Positions 19,545-29,787 of a stretch of 54,659 nucleotides of DNA are shown piece by piece. Within the stretch, counting starts at the first letter, position 1; every line of letters begins with the position of its first letter. The stretch lies in the NCBI GenBank assembly GCA_947373105.1, contig CANBWK010000008.1:1-54659 (forward strand), given 5' to 3'. Under the pieces are notes generated by a model. That model ran no database searches. It saw only the letters and a list, made by a program, of their open reading frames with translations, and was not told where the DNA came from. The DNA comes from Comamonadaceae bacterium. Its GTDB lineage: Bacteria > Pseudomonadota > Gammaproteobacteria > Burkholderiales > Burkholderiaceae_C. A program made the translations under genes and the position numbers.

Positions 19545-20294
19545 TTATAAATTTTGAATATCAATCATCATTTGGCGCGTCTTGAGTGTGCCAACCCCAC
19601 AATGGTAGTTCAGCAATGTCCTCAATTGCGGCCGCAAATCAGAAACGACAGACAGACAGGTTCTCAACGTTGAAGTGTATGCCGAAGTATCGTCCATGGC
19701 ATCTTGAAGTTGCCCCCATTGTTCGCCCGACAAACTGGTTCTGTCATCTTCATTTGCTCGGCGCAAACCGCCTTCCGGGACAAGACAATACCGCTCTTTA
19801 GGCACCAAAGGGTTCATTGTCATGGTTTGTTGGTCCAAGCTGGGCAAAAGTCCTATCCCGCGCAAGAGCATCAGCTCAAACACACGCAAGGCGCCTTGGC
19901 GCAAGTCAGGCCCTTCTGTGGCCAAAATTTGAATGGTGGCCGCATAGACATCAAACAGATCGCTGTGTGGATCATCTCTTGCCAGCAGACGCATCAACAA
20001 CTCATTGAGGTAATAGCCTGAGAGAAGGGCATCACCCGTGGGCATGACATGCCCACCGACCCATTCCACGCCTTTGAGTGTGCGGATATCAGAATCCCCA
20101 CCGTAATTCACGGCAAGCGGTTGCATGGGCAACAAGATAGGTCTAAAGCTTGAACTGGGCCGCTTGGCACCCTTAGCAACCAAGGCAACGCGGCCATGGT
20201 GCCGCGTCAGAACTTCCAATATCAAACTGGTTTCGCTCCAGTCATACCGGTGCAAAACAAAAGCAGGCTCTTCGGTGATGCGTTGGGTTGCCAT
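19545..20294 (-). CDS. recO: DNA repair protein RecO
   Basis: 249 residues. RecO anneals SSB-coated DNA and loads RecA together with RecR. The N-terminal OB fold begins [18 protein letters not shown] and continues [20 protein letters not shown], typical of the family. The helical C-terminal domain contains [14 protein letters not shown]. The frame opens at a TTG two codons upstream, but the ATG at 20294 is the better start. It lies 52 bp after era. Confidence 0.92.
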   Translation of the reverse strand: MATQRITEEPAFVLHRYDWSETSLILEVLTRHHGRVALVAKGAKRPSSSFRPILLPMQPLAVNYGGDSDIRTLKGVEWVGGHVMPTGDALLSGYYLNELLMRLLARDDPHSDLFDVYAATIQILATEGPDLRQGALRVFELMLLRGIGLLPSLDQQTMTMNPLVPKERYCLVPEGGLRRANEDDRTSLSGEQWGQLQDAMDDTSAYTSTLRTCLSVVSDLRPQLRTLLNYHCGVGTLKTRQMMIDIQNL

Positions 20295-20346
20295 GACCAA
20301 GCATTAAACCCCAAGCAGCAAGTCCAACCCAGACGGGACGGGCCCT

Positions 20347-21420
20347 TTATTCATAACCAAAGGAGCGCACACGGGCTTCATCATCGGCCCAGCCTGAACG
20401 GACTTTGACCCATATTTCAATGAACACCTTGGCGTCCAGAAGTTTCTCAAGCTCTTGCCGGGCTTCGGTTCCAATCCGCTTGAGTCGCTCCCCTTTGTCA
20501 CCAATGACCATGGCTTTGTGGCCATCACGCTCAACCACGATGGTGGCGGCAATGCGGACCAAGCGTTTGCTGGTGCGGCCCTTTTCTTCTTCAAACTTTT
20601 CAACCACCACCGTGGAGGTGTATGGCAACTCATCGCCGGTAAAGCGAAATAATTTTTCACGCACAATTTCACTGGCCAAAAACTTTTCGCTGCGATCCGT
20701 CAGCTCGTCTTCGGCGTAAAACCAATCTTGCTCTGGCAGATATTTTTCACAAATGCCAAACAAGCGTTGCACATCCTTGGCATTTTTGGCCGACATGGGC
20801 ACAAACTCATTGAAAGGATGGCGCTCCTGCATTTCACGCAACCACGGCGCAATGTCTCCTCTGCGGTTGATGGTATCGAGCTTATTGGCCAACAACAAGC
20901 AAGGCACACCCGGCTTGAGCAGCGCCAGTACTTTGGCATCGGCCAACTGAAAACTCCCCGCCTCAACCACAAACAAAACCAAATCCACATCGGCCACGGC
21001 ACCCAGCACAGTTTTATTGAGGGACTTGTTCAAAGCCGCACTGTGCAGGGTCTGAAAACCCGGCGTATCCACAAATACAAACTGAGTCTGACCCTGTGTG
21101 CGAATGCCGGTGATGCGGTGACGCGTCGTCTGCGCCTTGCGTGAGGTGATGCTGATCTTTTGCCCCACCAAAGCGTTGAGTAAAGTCGATTTGCCCACGT
21201 TGGGTTTGCCAACGATAGCAATCAATCCGCAGCGATGTGCAGCGAGAGGACCTGTCTCCGATGCCGTATTGTCTTCGGGTGTCAAAGGCTGAACATTAAC
21301 GCCTGAGATCTGAATCGATCTTCGCACAGGTGCAGAGAGCGTGACACTTTCCCGCAGCTCATCGTCCTCTTGCCCCGTTGTGTTGGAGGGCAACTGATCG
21401 GCATTTTTTTTATTCATCAT
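20347..21420 (-). CDS. era: GTPase Era
   Basis: 357 residues. Era binds the 3-prime end of 16S rRNA in 30S subunit maturation. The G1 motif is at residues 71-78 (GKPNVGKS), followed by DTPGF (G3) and NKLD (G4). The C-terminal KH domain ends with the usual basic RSFGYE-type tail. Canonical Era starts about six residues before the G1 strand; here about 60 extra N-terminal residues are polar and probably disordered. The start is fixed by an ATGA overlap with the rnc stop, with no better internal start seen. Confidence 0.96.
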   Translation of the reverse strand: MMNKKNADQLPSNTTGQEDDELRESVTLSAPVRRSIQISGVNVQPLTPEDNTASETGPLAAHRCGLIAIVGKPNVGKSTLLNALVGQKISITSRKAQTTRHRITGIRTQGQTQFVFVDTPGFQTLHSAALNKSLNKTVLGAVADVDLVLFVVEAGSFQLADAKVLALLKPGVPCLLLANKLDTINRRGDIAPWLREMQERHPFNEFVPMSAKNAKDVQRLFGICEKYLPEQDWFYAEDELTDRSEKFLASEIVREKLFRFTGDELPYTSTVVVEKFEEEKGRTSKRLVRIAATIVVERDGHKAMVIGDKGERLKRIGTEARQELEKLLDAKVFIEIWVKVRSGWADDEARVRSFGYE

Positions 21421-22106
21421 GAAGCCTTGACTTTGAGTGTTTCGAGCATTGCTGCTGCTGCAGCTTGTTCACCGGCTCGGCGGGAAGTACCCAAGCCCAA
21501 TTGAGAAAGTCCCATCTCACGAATATCACACGCGACCTCGAACATTTGTTTGTGCGCAGCGCCACGTGTCGCCACCACGGTATACAGAGGCAATTGCAGT
21601 TTGCGCCCTTGCAGCCATTCTTGCAACTCGGTTTTAGGATCTTTGGACGCTGCCTGCATCTGGGGATTCACTTCGACGTCTTTGAACAAACGCATGACCA
21701 AGGCCTGCGCAGCCGGATAACCCGCATCCAAATAAACGGCACCAATCAAGGCTTCTACCGCATCGGCCAGGATAGAGGGGCGTTTTTGCCCCCCAGAGCG
21801 CAGCTCACCTTCCCCAAGCCGCAGCACGGTCGACAACTCCAAATCAAAGGCCAACTGGAACAAAGTTTCTTGTTTGACTAAATTGGCACGCACGCGGGAA
21901 AGATCGCCTTCATTTTGGTCATTCAACTTTTCGAACAGCCAATGGGCAACAGACAAGTTCAGTACGGAGTCGCCTAAAAATTCGAGGCGCTCATAGTGGT
22001 CTGCAGAAAAACTGCGGTGCGTGACCGCTCTTTCAAGTAAAGCCTGATCTGTGAACGCGTGACCCAAACGCTCTTGCAGGGCTTTCAAGCCTTCACTCAA
22101 TGCCAT
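21417..22106 (-). CDS. rnc: Ribonuclease III
   Basis: 229 residues. It cleaves double-stranded RNA, including the rRNA precursor. The catalytic signature [11 protein letters not shown] is intact in the N-terminal domain, with the later [14 protein letters not shown] supplying the second acidic site. A double-stranded RNA-binding domain occupies about 155-225 ([14 protein letters not shown] to [14 protein letters not shown]). The stop overlaps the era start, and lepB lies 24 bp upstream. Confidence 0.97.
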   Translation of the reverse strand: MALSEGLKALQERLGHAFTDQALLERAVTHRSFSADHYERLEFLGDSVLNLSVAHWLFEKLNDQNEGDLSRVRANLVKQETLFQLAFDLELSTVLRLGEGELRSGGQKRPSILADAVEALIGAVYLDAGYPAAQALVMRLFKDVEVNPQMQAASKDPKTELQEWLQGRKLQLPLYTVVATRGAAHKQMFEVACDIREMGLSQLGLGTSRRAGEQAAAAAMLETLKVKAS

Positions 22107-22130
22107 AACGCGTTACTCTTATTGTCGCGG

Positions 22131-23096
22131 TCAATGGAATCCGCCAATGCGTTTGATGTTGCCAAAATTCATCCATACAAAAAAAGCACGGCCCACAATA
22201 TTGGCGTCGGGGACAAACCCCCAATAGCGAGAGTCCAATGAGTTGTCGCGGTTATCACCCATCATGAAGTAATGGCCAGGCGGCACTTTGCATACAACAC
22301 CCTCGACGCTGTAACGGCAGTTCTCACGGAATTTGAACTGATCTGCGCCAGAAACGAACATCGGCCTGTCATCATCCTGAATCAACACATGTGGCATTTC
22401 GCCCAGCGCCTCATCAAACTGCTTGAAATAACGCATCGTCGATTCATCAAAAAATTCTGGCAAGTTATTGCGTTTGACCACTTGGCCATTGATGCTGAGT
22501 TGTTTGTTCAAATAAGAAACTTCATCACCCGGCAAACCAACCACCCGCTTGATGTAATCCACACTGGGTCGCGGTGGATAGCGAAAAACCATCACATCAC
22601 CACGCTGAACAGGGGTGCCTTCGGTCATCTTGATATTGGCCACTGGCAAACGCAAACCATAATGAAATTTGTTGACCAAAATCAGGTCGCCTATCCACAA
22701 GGTCGGGATCATGGAGCCCGATGGAATTTTGAAAGGTTCGAATAAAAACGAACGCAAAATAAAGACCACCAAAATGACAGGGAATAAGCCGGCCGTCCAG
22801 TCTAACCACCAAGGCTGCATCAACAACTTTTCACGCGCTGGCGCAGTGTCGGTATCGATTTTCTGAATGCCCATGCGGGTGAGCTCTTGTCGTCTGGCAC
22901 TCGCCTCGGATTCCAGTTTCAAAACTGCAGATTGTCTGTGTGGCAAGAAATAAAACCGCTCTGCAATCCAGTAAATGCCTGTCACGACGACCGCCATTAA
23001 AAGCAACAATGCAAAATTGCCTTCTATCATTCCGAGATACCATGAGCCGGCGTAGCCCGCAAAAGCAGCCAACACAAAGCTTGTTAAATATTGCAT
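22131..23096 (-). CDS. lepB: Signal peptidase I
   Basis: 321 residues. It cleaves signal peptides of exported proteins at the periplasmic face of the inner membrane. Two N-terminal hydrophobic segments (about 1-20 and 28-45) and a third at about 103-118 precede the catalytic domain. The nucleophile is Ser128 (IPSGSMIPTL) and the general base is Lys183 (YIKRVVGLPGD). The box MGDNRDNSLDSRYWG is intact. It begins 3 bp after the lepA stop. Confidence 0.97.
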   Translation of the reverse strand: MQYLTSFVLAAFAGYAGSWYLGMIEGNFALLLLMAVVVTGIYWIAERFYFLPHRQSAVLKLESEASARRQELTRMGIQKIDTDTAPAREKLLMQPWWLDWTAGLFPVILVVFILRSFLFEPFKIPSGSMIPTLWIGDLILVNKFHYGLRLPVANIKMTEGTPVQRGDVMVFRYPPRPSVDYIKRVVGLPGDEVSYLNKQLSINGQVVKRNNLPEFFDESTMRYFKQFDEALGEMPHVLIQDDDRPMFVSGADQFKFRENCRYSVEGVVCKVPPGHYFMMGDNRDNSLDSRYWGFVPDANIVGRAFFVWMNFGNIKRIGGFH

Positions 23097-23099
23097 TTT

Positions 23100-24908
23100 T
23101 TAATCTTCCACTTGCAAAATGGCCAAGAAGGCCTCTTGTGGCACTTCCACTGAGCCAATTTGTTTCATTCGTTTTTTTCCAGCTTTTTGTTTTTCGAGCA
23201 ACTTGCGCTTGCGCGAAATGTCGCCACCATAACACTTGGCCAAGACGTTTTTCCGTAATGCTTTGATGGATTCACGGGCAATGATGTTAGAGCCAATCGC
23301 TGCTTGAATCGCCACATCGAACATTTGCCGGCTGATGATTTCACGCATTTTGGCAACCACCGCACGACCGCGGTATTGTGACTGTGTTCGGTGCACGATG
23401 ATGGACAAGGCATCCACCTTTTCACCGTTGAGCAAAATGTCCACTTTCACGACATCGGATGACCGAAATTCTTTAAAGGTGTAATCCATCGAGGCGTAAC
23501 CACGAGAGACCGACTTGAGTTTGTCAAAAAAGTCCAACACGATTTCGCCCAATGGCATTTCATAAGTGAGCATGACCTGACGGCCATGGTAGGACATGTT
23601 CATTTGCAAACCTCGCTTTTGATTTGCCAAGGTCATGACTGGCCCCACATAGTCCTGGGGCATGTACAAATGCACCGTCACAATGGGTTCGCGAATTTCC
23701 TGCAACTTACCCTGCTCGGGCATCTTGGAGGGATTTTCAACCATGACGACTTCGCCGTCTGCCTTTAAAACCTGATAGACCACGCTGGGTGCTGTGGTGA
23801 TCAAGTCCTGATCGAATTCTCGCTCGAGCCGCTCTTGCACAATTTCCATGTGCAACAAACCCAAAAAGCCGCAACGGAAACCAAACCCCAAGGCCTGAGA
23901 AACTTCAGGCTCATAGTGAAGGGATGCATCGTTCAGTTTGAGCTTCTCTAACGCGTCACGCAATGAGTCGTATTCACTCGATTCTGTAGGGTACAAACCG
24001 GCAAAAACCTGGGGTTGAATTTCTTTAAAGCCGGGTAAAGCAACCGTCGCAGGCCCCAAATTATTAGGCAACTTCTTTTCAAGGGTGATCGTATCGCCGA
24101 CTTTAGCGGCCTGAAGCTCTTTGATGCCGGCAATGATGTAACCCACCTGCCCTGCTTCAAGGCTGGGCCGAGGTTCGTTGGCCGGCGTGAACACGCCTAA
24201 GTTGTCTGCGTTATACACAGTCTCGGTAGCCATCATTTTGAAACGCTCGCCTTTGGCCAAGCGACCATCAATGACCCGCACCAACATCACGACACCCACA
24301 TAGGTATCAAACCAGCTGTCGACGATCATTGCACGCAAAGGCGCATTGGGATTGCCTTTGGGTGCAGGAATCTTGGCAACGATCGCTTCCAAAATTTCAT
24401 CGACGCCCATGCCCGTTTTGGCTGAGCAAGGAATCGCATCACTGGCATCAATGCCGATCACGTCTTCGACTTCGGCCTTTGCATTCTCTGGGTCCGCTTG
24501 CGGCAGATCCATTTTGTTGAGAACAGGCACGACCTCAACGCCAAGGTCCAATGCGGTGTAGCAGTTGGCCACTGTTTGCGCTTCAACACCCTGACTTGCA
24601 TCGACCACCAACAATGCCCCTTCGCATGCAGAAAGGGAGCGCGACACCTCATAAGAAAAGTCCACGTGACCTGGTGTATCGATCAAATTCAGATTGTAAA
24701 TTTGTCCATCTTTGGCCTTGTATTGCAACGCAGCCGTTTGAGCTTTGATGGTTATGCCACGCTCTTTTTCAATGTCCATCGAGTCCAACACTTGCGCTGA
24801 CATCTCCCGGTCTTGGAGGCCACCACAACGCTGAATGAGTCTGTCTGCTAAGGTCGATTTGCCATGATCGATGTGGGCAATGATCGAAAAATTTCTGATG
24901 TTATTCAT
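23100..24908 (-). CDS. lepA: Elongation factor 4
   Basis: 602 residues. A ribosome-associated GTPase that back-translocates or remodels stalled ribosomes. The G1 motif is at the N-terminus ([14 protein letters not shown]), then [16 protein letters not shown] and [10 protein letters not shown]. The C-terminal LepA-specific domain contains [18 protein letters not shown], also typical. I chose the ATG at 24908; the frame opens one codon earlier at a TTG. An intrinsic terminator lies only 46 bp upstream, so lepA must have its own promoter in a very short space or depend on read-through. Confidence 0.97.
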   Translation of the reverse strand: MNNIRNFSIIAHIDHGKSTLADRLIQRCGGLQDREMSAQVLDSMDIEKERGITIKAQTAALQYKAKDGQIYNLNLIDTPGHVDFSYEVSRSLSACEGALLVVDASQGVEAQTVANCYTALDLGVEVVPVLNKMDLPQADPENAKAEVEDVIGIDASDAIPCSAKTGMGVDEILEAIVAKIPAPKGNPNAPLRAMIVDSWFDTYVGVVMLVRVIDGRLAKGERFKMMATETVYNADNLGVFTPANEPRPSLEAGQVGYIIAGIKELQAAKVGDTITLEKKLPNNLGPATVALPGFKEIQPQVFAGLYPTESSEYDSLRDALEKLKLNDASLHYEPEVSQALGFGFRCGFLGLLHMEIVQERLEREFDQDLITTAPSVVYQVLKADGEVVMVENPSKMPEQGKLQEIREPIVTVHLYMPQDYVGPVMTLANQKRGLQMNMSYHGRQVMLTYEMPLGEIVLDFFDKLKSVSRGYASMDYTFKEFRSSDVVKVDILLNGEKVDALSIIVHRTQSQYRGRAVVAKMREIISRQMFDVAIQAAIGSNIIARESIKALRKNVLAKCYGGDISRKRKLLEKQKAGKKRMKQIGSVEVPQEAFLAILQVED

Positions 24909-24953
24909 CAAGGAGTTGCTACAAGTGTTTGAAATTGAAAGGACCGATACAAG

Positions 24954-24983
24954 AAAAAAGGGCGCGTCAATCTGGACGCGCCC
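24954..24983 (-). terminator. Intrinsic terminator just upstream of lepA
   Basis: Read on the reverse strand, GGGCGCGTC and GACGCGCCC form a perfect 9-bp stem with a 6-nt loop, followed directly by six T residues. It ends 46 bp before the lepA start codon and about 445 bp after the mucD stop. It either ends the mucD message, ends an unannotated transcript of the gap, or works as a conditional terminator in the lepA leader. Confidence 0.85.
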
Positions 24984-25428
24984 TGAACCAACAATCTATG
25001 GCAACTGCGATAGCTGGAACTTCATTGTAGGCAAAAAGCCCTGGGCACACATCCTGAAAATCGCGCAGAGCGCAGCGTTGCCGCACTGCAACATAAAAAT
25101 TATTCACAGCTTATTCACAGTTAAGTATGGAAATCTATTGAACAAGTTGTGGGTGGGCTGTGGATCAGTGGTGGACTGAAGTGGAACATCCCACATCATG
25201 GATCTTTACCTGCTCTTTATGCGATGAATCAATGATCAAGTTGACTGATTTTAGCCATTTTTGTTATGAGCCATTCAAAAAGTTAGCGCTCGCAAACTTA
25301 CTAAAAAGTTTATTTTTTTAAATTTCCAGCTTCTTCGGTGTTGCATTGGTGCAATGGACAAGCCCAATGCCCCGCATGTTTCAAGGGGTTTTAAGGTTTT
25401 TCAAACACTTCAGCACGAAGAGCAATTC
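24984..25428. other. Non-coding gap between mucD and lepA
   Basis: I see no convincing gene on either strand. The open frames here are short and lack coding character or start signals. The gap holds three DnaA-box-like 9-mers (25100-25167), three GATC sites (25163, 25201, 25234), a run of GTGG words at about 25149-25184, and an AT-rich stretch at 25298-25326 that includes seven T in a row. Together with the terminator at its lepA end, it could carry a small RNA or a DnaA-binding locus. mucD and lepA are usually much closer in related genomes. Confidence 0.6.
25100..25167. promoter_or_regulatory. Cluster of DnaA-box-like sites
   Basis: TTATTCACA occurs at 25100-25108 and again at 25111-25119, one helical turn apart. 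Both fit the DnaA-box consensus TTATNCACA exactly. A third site on the other strand, 25159-25167, reads TGATCCACA, eight of nine to TTATCCACA. An AT-rich segment lies 130 bp further along. This could be a minor DnaA-binding locus (titration or regulation) or an origin-like element. dnaA itself is not in the window. Confidence 0.5.
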
Positions 25429-26919
25429 TTAGCGACCGGGGCGAATCAAAGCGTATTGCGCCACGTCAGAGCGGCGAAACAAGACATTGAATGGCTTGCT
25501 TTTATCGATTTTGCTCATGGCCAACTCAAAGTCCCGCAGCTGCGTAATTTCAATATTGGCTATAGACAAAATAACATCTCCTTCGCGCAAACCAGCGCGG
25601 GCCGAAGCCTCTGTGACAGATTCAATACGCACGCCGCCTTTCAGTTTGAGTTCCTTCTTTTGCGCATCCGTTAAATCAGCCACAACCAAGCCCATTGACT
25701 GCGCTGTACCGGCTGATTTGGGTTCCGCCGCAGGTTGCACCGACTTGGTTGTTTTAACCGGCTCCAACTCGGCGATGGTCACGGAAAACTCCTTGCTCAC
25801 GCCACGCCTGAAAACCACCAGATTGCTCCGTGTACCAGGCTTGGTGTTGCCGACCAAGCGTGGCAAGTCAGTGGCTTTTTCGATCGGCTTGCCATCGAAA
25901 CGTGTAATGATGTCCCCTGGCTCCAAGCCCGCTTTATCGGCAGGCGAACCCGACTCAATGCTGCGCACCAAAGCGCCTTGGGCGGTCCCTAAGCCAATCG
26001 ACTCTGCCACTTCTTTCGTCACATCGCCGATTTGAACGCCAATACGTCCACGGGTGACGCGTCCATTCTGTCGCAGTTGTTCGCTCACCCGAATGGCTTC
26101 GTCCATTGGAATAGCAAAAGAAATACCCATGAAACCTCCCGAGCGCGAATAGATCTGGCTGTTGATGCCCACCACTTCGCCTCGCATGTTGATCAGAGGG
26201 CCCCCAGAATTACCCGGATTGATCGCCACATCAGTTTGAATAAAAGGTAAGTAGTCACCGGTATCCCGTTGCTTGGCACTCACAATGCCGGCTGTTACAG
26301 AGTTCTCAAGACCAAATGGGGACCCAATGGCCATGACCCACTCGCCGACTTTCAAACGCGAGACATCGCCCACCTTGATCGCAGGCAATCCTGTGGCTTG
26401 TATTTTCACGACCGCCACGTCGGTCCTTTTGTCTGCGCCAACAATACGGGCTTTGAACTCTCTTTTGTCTGTCAAAGTCACCAACACCTCATCCGCGCCA
26501 TCCACCACGTGGGCGTTGGTCATGATGTACCCATCTGACGACAACACAAATCCAGACCCAACACCTTTGGGCTGGGCAGGCTCTTCTGGCTGGGATTTAT
26601 TGGGGCGCGGATTTTGCCGAGGCGCATTGGGCATGGGGACACCAAAGAACTTGCGGAAAAGCTCCTGCATCTCTTCATCGGAGCCCGCACCTCCTTGCGT
26701 ATTCGCTTTGACTTTTTCCAAGGTCCGGATGTTCACGACCGAAGGTCCAACCAACTCCACCAGTTCCGTGAAATCGGGTAAGCCTTTGACCACCTGCGCT
26801 TGGACTTCTAGGGGAGATATCGCTCCAGAGACGAGCGCTAATGAACCCGGTAATGCTGTCAAAAAACTGAACGAGACAACGCCCATCCATCTCGAAATAC
26901 TTTTGCAAGTCCTAATCAT
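25429..26919 (-). CDS. mucD: DegP/MucD-type periplasmic serine protease
   Basis: 496 residues. A signal peptide is visible in the first 42 residues (ending about EVQAQ). The trypsin-like domain has the triad His137 (TNAHVVDG), Asp167 (DKRTDVAVV) and Ser238 (NPGNSGGPL). Two PDZ domains follow at about 285-370 and 400-490. It degrades or refolds misfolded envelope proteins. In related bacteria it is usually preceded by rpoE-rseA-rseB; here those three genes are missing and a YgfX-like gene is the immediate upstream neighbour. Confidence 0.94.
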   Translation of the reverse strand: MIRTCKSISRWMGVVSFSFLTALPGSLALVSGAISPLEVQAQVVKGLPDFTELVELVGPSVVNIRTLEKVKANTQGGAGSDEEMQELFRKFFGVPMPNAPRQNPRPNKSQPEEPAQPKGVGSGFVLSSDGYIMTNAHVVDGADEVLVTLTDKREFKARIVGADKRTDVAVVKIQATGLPAIKVGDVSRLKVGEWVMAIGSPFGLENSVTAGIVSAKQRDTGDYLPFIQTDVAINPGNSGGPLINMRGEVVGINSQIYSRSGGFMGISFAIPMDEAIRVSEQLRQNGRVTRGRIGVQIGDVTKEVAESIGLGTAQGALVRSIESGSPADKAGLEPGDIITRFDGKPIEKATDLPRLVGNTKPGTRSNLVVFRRGVSKEFSVTIAELEPVKTTKSVQPAAEPKSAGTAQSMGLVVADLTDAQKKELKLKGGVRIESVTEASARAGLREGDVILSIANIEITQLRDFELAMSKIDKSKPFNVLFRRSDVAQYALIRPGR

Positions 26920-26994
26920 GTATACGCTCCATCGTGAAAAGCCAACAAACCTCTCACATAAGATCTACCAAAACATCTTTCAAGCGGCAGGCCG

Positions 26995-27441
26995 CTATTT
27001 CAGGCGCGAATATACCGCGCAACGGATGTCATGCCATTGCTCAGGTGCAAATCCCTTGTAAAGCCAGACCCATTGTTGTAAGCCTGAAACATCCATGGAT
27101 GCGCCCATCAATCGTAAAAGCAAAGCCTGCTGGATATCCAAAATGACGACGACACTGGAAATGGTCTGAGCAGTTTCATTTTGAACATCATCCAAGCAGC
27201 GCCAAACTTGACCATCCCAATCAAGCCAACAGGTGGTTTTCTTTCGGAAAGCAAGTGGCAAGCAAGCAGTGCCGGCTATCAGCAATGTGCACATGGAAAT
27301 GCCAGCTCCCCAAAGACCGATCCGCCCCTCATTGAGTAGCCATCCCGTCAAAACGGCACCCACCAAGCCCAATCCACCACATAACCAGAAAATCCATAAA
27401 AAATGCCCCACCGGATACTTAACCAATGGGGCATTTCGCAT
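26995..27441 (-). CDS. YgfX-like small membrane protein
   Basis: 148 residues, starting at the ATG at 27441 (a TTG lies one codon upstream). Two transmembrane helices (about 13-35 and 45-62) are followed by a soluble tail. The tail contains TCWLDWDGQVWRC and ends QWVWLYKGFAPEQWHDIRC. This layout and the closing W-L-(x)n-W-x-D-(I/L)-R pattern resemble E. coli YgfX/CptA, an inner-membrane protein associated with SdhE and reported as a toxin acting on the cytoskeleton. In related genomes a gene of this type sits between fabF and rpoE. The similarity is by eye only; function is uncertain. Confidence 0.6.
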   Translation of the reverse strand: MRNAPLVKYPVGHFLWIFWLCGGLGLVGAVLTGWLLNEGRIGLWGAGISMCTLLIAGTACLPLAFRKKTTCWLDWDGQVWRCLDDVQNETAQTISSVVVILDIQQALLLRLMGASMDVSGLQQWVWLYKGFAPEQWHDIRCAVYSRLK

Positions 27442-27456
27442 CAATCGAGCGTCGCG

Positions 27457-28701
27457 TTAAATACGTTTGAACACCAAACTGCCGTTGGTTCCACCAAACC
27501 CAAAATTGTTTTTGATTGCCACTTCGATCTTGACGTCACGGGCCGTATTGGCGCAGTAGTCTAGGTCACACTCAAGGTCCTGGTTGTCCAAGTTTATGGT
27601 CGGTGGCACTTTCTGGTGATAAAGCGACAACACGGTAAAAATACTCTCAACACCGCCTGCGCCGCCCAACAAGTGTCCAGTCATGGATTTTGTGGAGCTG
27701 ACCACAATGTTTTTAGCGTGATCGCCTAAGGCCGCTTTAATGGCGCTGGTTTCATTAACGTCACCCAAGGGTGTAGACGTTCCATGCGCATTCAGATATT
27801 GAATCTGGTCCGGATTTACACCGGCATTGCGCATGGCCGAGACCATGGCTCGACGTGGGCCGTCCATGCTGGGTGCAGTCATGTGACCAGCATCCGCGCT
27901 CATGCCGTACCCACTCAATTCAGCATAAATTTTGGCGCCCCGTGCCTTGGCATGTTCGTACTCTTCAAGCACCATCACACCCGCGCCTTCGCCCAAAACA
28001 AAACCGTCGCGGTCTTTGTCCCAAGGACGGGAGGCGGCTGTTGGATCGTCATTGCGGGTCGACAATGCACGCATTGCAGCAAAACCGCCAATACCCAGCG
28101 GTGATACGCACGCCTCAGAGCCGCCGGCTACAACCACATCGGCATCGCCGTATTCGATCATGCGACCCGCCTCTCCAATGCAGTGCAGGCCGGTGGTGCA
28201 TGCAGTCACAACGGCCAAATTAGGACCTTTGAAACCGCATTTCATGGAAACGTGACCTGCAATCATGTTGATGATCGAAGCAGGCACAAAAAATGGAGAA
28301 ATACGACGTGGGCCGCGACTTGTGTACTCGGCGTGCATGCCTTCGATCATGGGCAAGCCCCCAATACCCGAGCCGATCACACAACCGATCCGAGTGGCCA
28401 ACTCATCGTCCAGCGCATCGCCCGTAGGCAAGCCTGAATCCTGCACTGCCTGCATGGCCGCAGCCACACCATAGTGAATGAAATGGTCCATCGTGCGCGC
28501 ATCTTTAGAGTTGATGTACGCATCCAGATTAAAGTCTCTGACCTCTCCCGCAATCTTGCAGGCAAAGGCGGAGGCGTCAAATTTAGTGATCAGGCCAATA
28601 CCAGATTGACCGGCAAGAAGCTTGGACCATGCATCGGCGACCGTGTTGCCCACGGGGCTGATACATCCCAAACCCGTTACTACAACGCGGCGCCGGGTCA
28701 T
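27457..28701 (-). CDS. fabF: Beta-ketoacyl-ACP synthase II
   Basis: 414 residues. It elongates acyl-ACP by condensation with malonyl-ACP. The Cys-His-His active site is complete: Cys168 ([10 protein letters not shown]), His306 ([11 protein letters not shown]) and His343 ([12 protein letters not shown]). The N-terminal [17 protein letters not shown] is typical. It follows acpP by 6 bp, which with the shared strand supports co-transcription of fabH-fabD-fabG-acpP-fabF. Confidence 0.98.
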   Translation of the reverse strand: MTRRRVVVTGLGCISPVGNTVADAWSKLLAGQSGIGLITKFDASAFACKIAGEVRDFNLDAYINSKDARTMDHFIHYGVAAAMQAVQDSGLPTGDALDDELATRIGCVIGSGIGGLPMIEGMHAEYTSRGPRRISPFFVPASIINMIAGHVSMKCGFKGPNLAVVTACTTGLHCIGEAGRMIEYGDADVVVAGGSEACVSPLGIGGFAAMRALSTRNDDPTAASRPWDKDRDGFVLGEGAGVMVLEEYEHAKARGAKIYAELSGYGMSADAGHMTAPSMDGPRRAMVSAMRNAGVNPDQIQYLNAHGTSTPLGDVNETSAIKAALGDHAKNIVVSSTKSMTGHLLGGAGGVESIFTVLSLYHQKVPPTINLDNQDLECDLDYCANTARDVKIEVAIKNNFGFGGTNGSLVFKRI

Positions 28702-28707
28702 CGTCGA

Positions 28708-29022
<315 letters not shown>

Positions 29023-29037
29023 CTATAAATAGGCAAT

Positions 29038-29787
29038 TCAGGCCATGAACATGCCGCCATTGACATGCAATTCTTGACCCGTCACATAGTTGGCCAAAGG
29101 ACTGGCAAGATAACTGACAGCATGCGCAATGTCTGCAGGCAGACCAAGGTGCCCTAATGGAATTTGATTCAAAAGTGCTTTTTGTTGCGCTTCGGGCAAA
29201 GCTGCAGTCATGTCCGTCTCAATGAAACCTGGCGCCACACAATTGACTGTGATGTTGCGACTGCCCAGTTCACGGGCCAGAGCACGGGTCATCCCCGCAA
29301 CACCCGCTTTCGCGGCTGCATAGTTGGCTTGCCCCGGGTTACCCGATGCGCCCACCACGCTGGTGATACTGATGATGCGGCCGTAGCGCTGTTTCATCAT
29401 GGGGCGCATCACAGTGCGACTCATGCGAAATACAGCTTTCAGGTTGGTGTCCAGCACGGCATCCCAATCGTCGTCTTTCATGCGCATCGCCAAAGTGTCG
29501 CGGGTAATGCCTGCGTTATTGACCAAGACATGCAAAGCGCCGTGCTCTTTGAGGATGCTGTCAATCAAGCCCTCGGCTGAGGCAGCATCATTGACATCCA
29601 AATTGGCACCACGGCAACCCGGAAAGGCTGACAAAGCAGCACTGATGCGTGCGCCGCCTTCATCGGTTGTCGCCGTGCCAATCACTTTGAGTCCTTGCGC
29701 AGCCAATTGCAAGGCGATGGCTGCGCCAATACCGCGAGAAGCACCCGTGACCAAGGCCACTTGACCTGCAAATTGAATATCGCTCAT
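29038..29787 (-). CDS. fabG: 3-oxoacyl-ACP reductase
   Basis: 249 residues, short-chain dehydrogenase family. It reduces beta-ketoacyl-ACP with NADPH. The cofactor motif is TGASRGIG (14-21), with NNAG at 90-93 and the catalytic Ser143, Tyr156 and Lys160 (YAAAK). The start at 29787 overlaps the fabD stop (ATGA). The frame is open 37 codons further upstream, but that is fabD sequence in another frame. Confidence 0.97.
   Translation of the reverse strand: MSDIQFAGQVALVTGASRGIGAAIALQLAAQGLKVIGTATTDEGGARISAALSAFPGCRGANLDVNDAASAEGLIDSILKEHGALHVLVNNAGITRDTLAMRMKDDDWDAVLDTNLKAVFRMSRTVMRPMMKQRYGRIISITSVVGASGNPGQANYAAAKAGVAGMTRALARELGSRNITVNCVAPGFIETDMTAALPEAQQKALLNQIPLGHLGLPADIAHAVSYLASPLANYVTGQELHVNGGMFMA

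Noticed and set aside
25148..25156. TGTGGGTGG as a fourth DnaA box
   Set aside because: Only six of nine positions match; counted as background.
24871..25179. Forward open frame of 102 codons across the lepA start and the gap
   Set aside because: It begins inside lepA on the opposite strand, runs through the terminator hairpin and the DnaA-like boxes, and has no family resemblance.
25149..25184. GTGG-rich run as a G-quadruplex or repeat array
   Set aside because: The runs are mostly two or three G and irregularly spaced; not enough to claim a structure.
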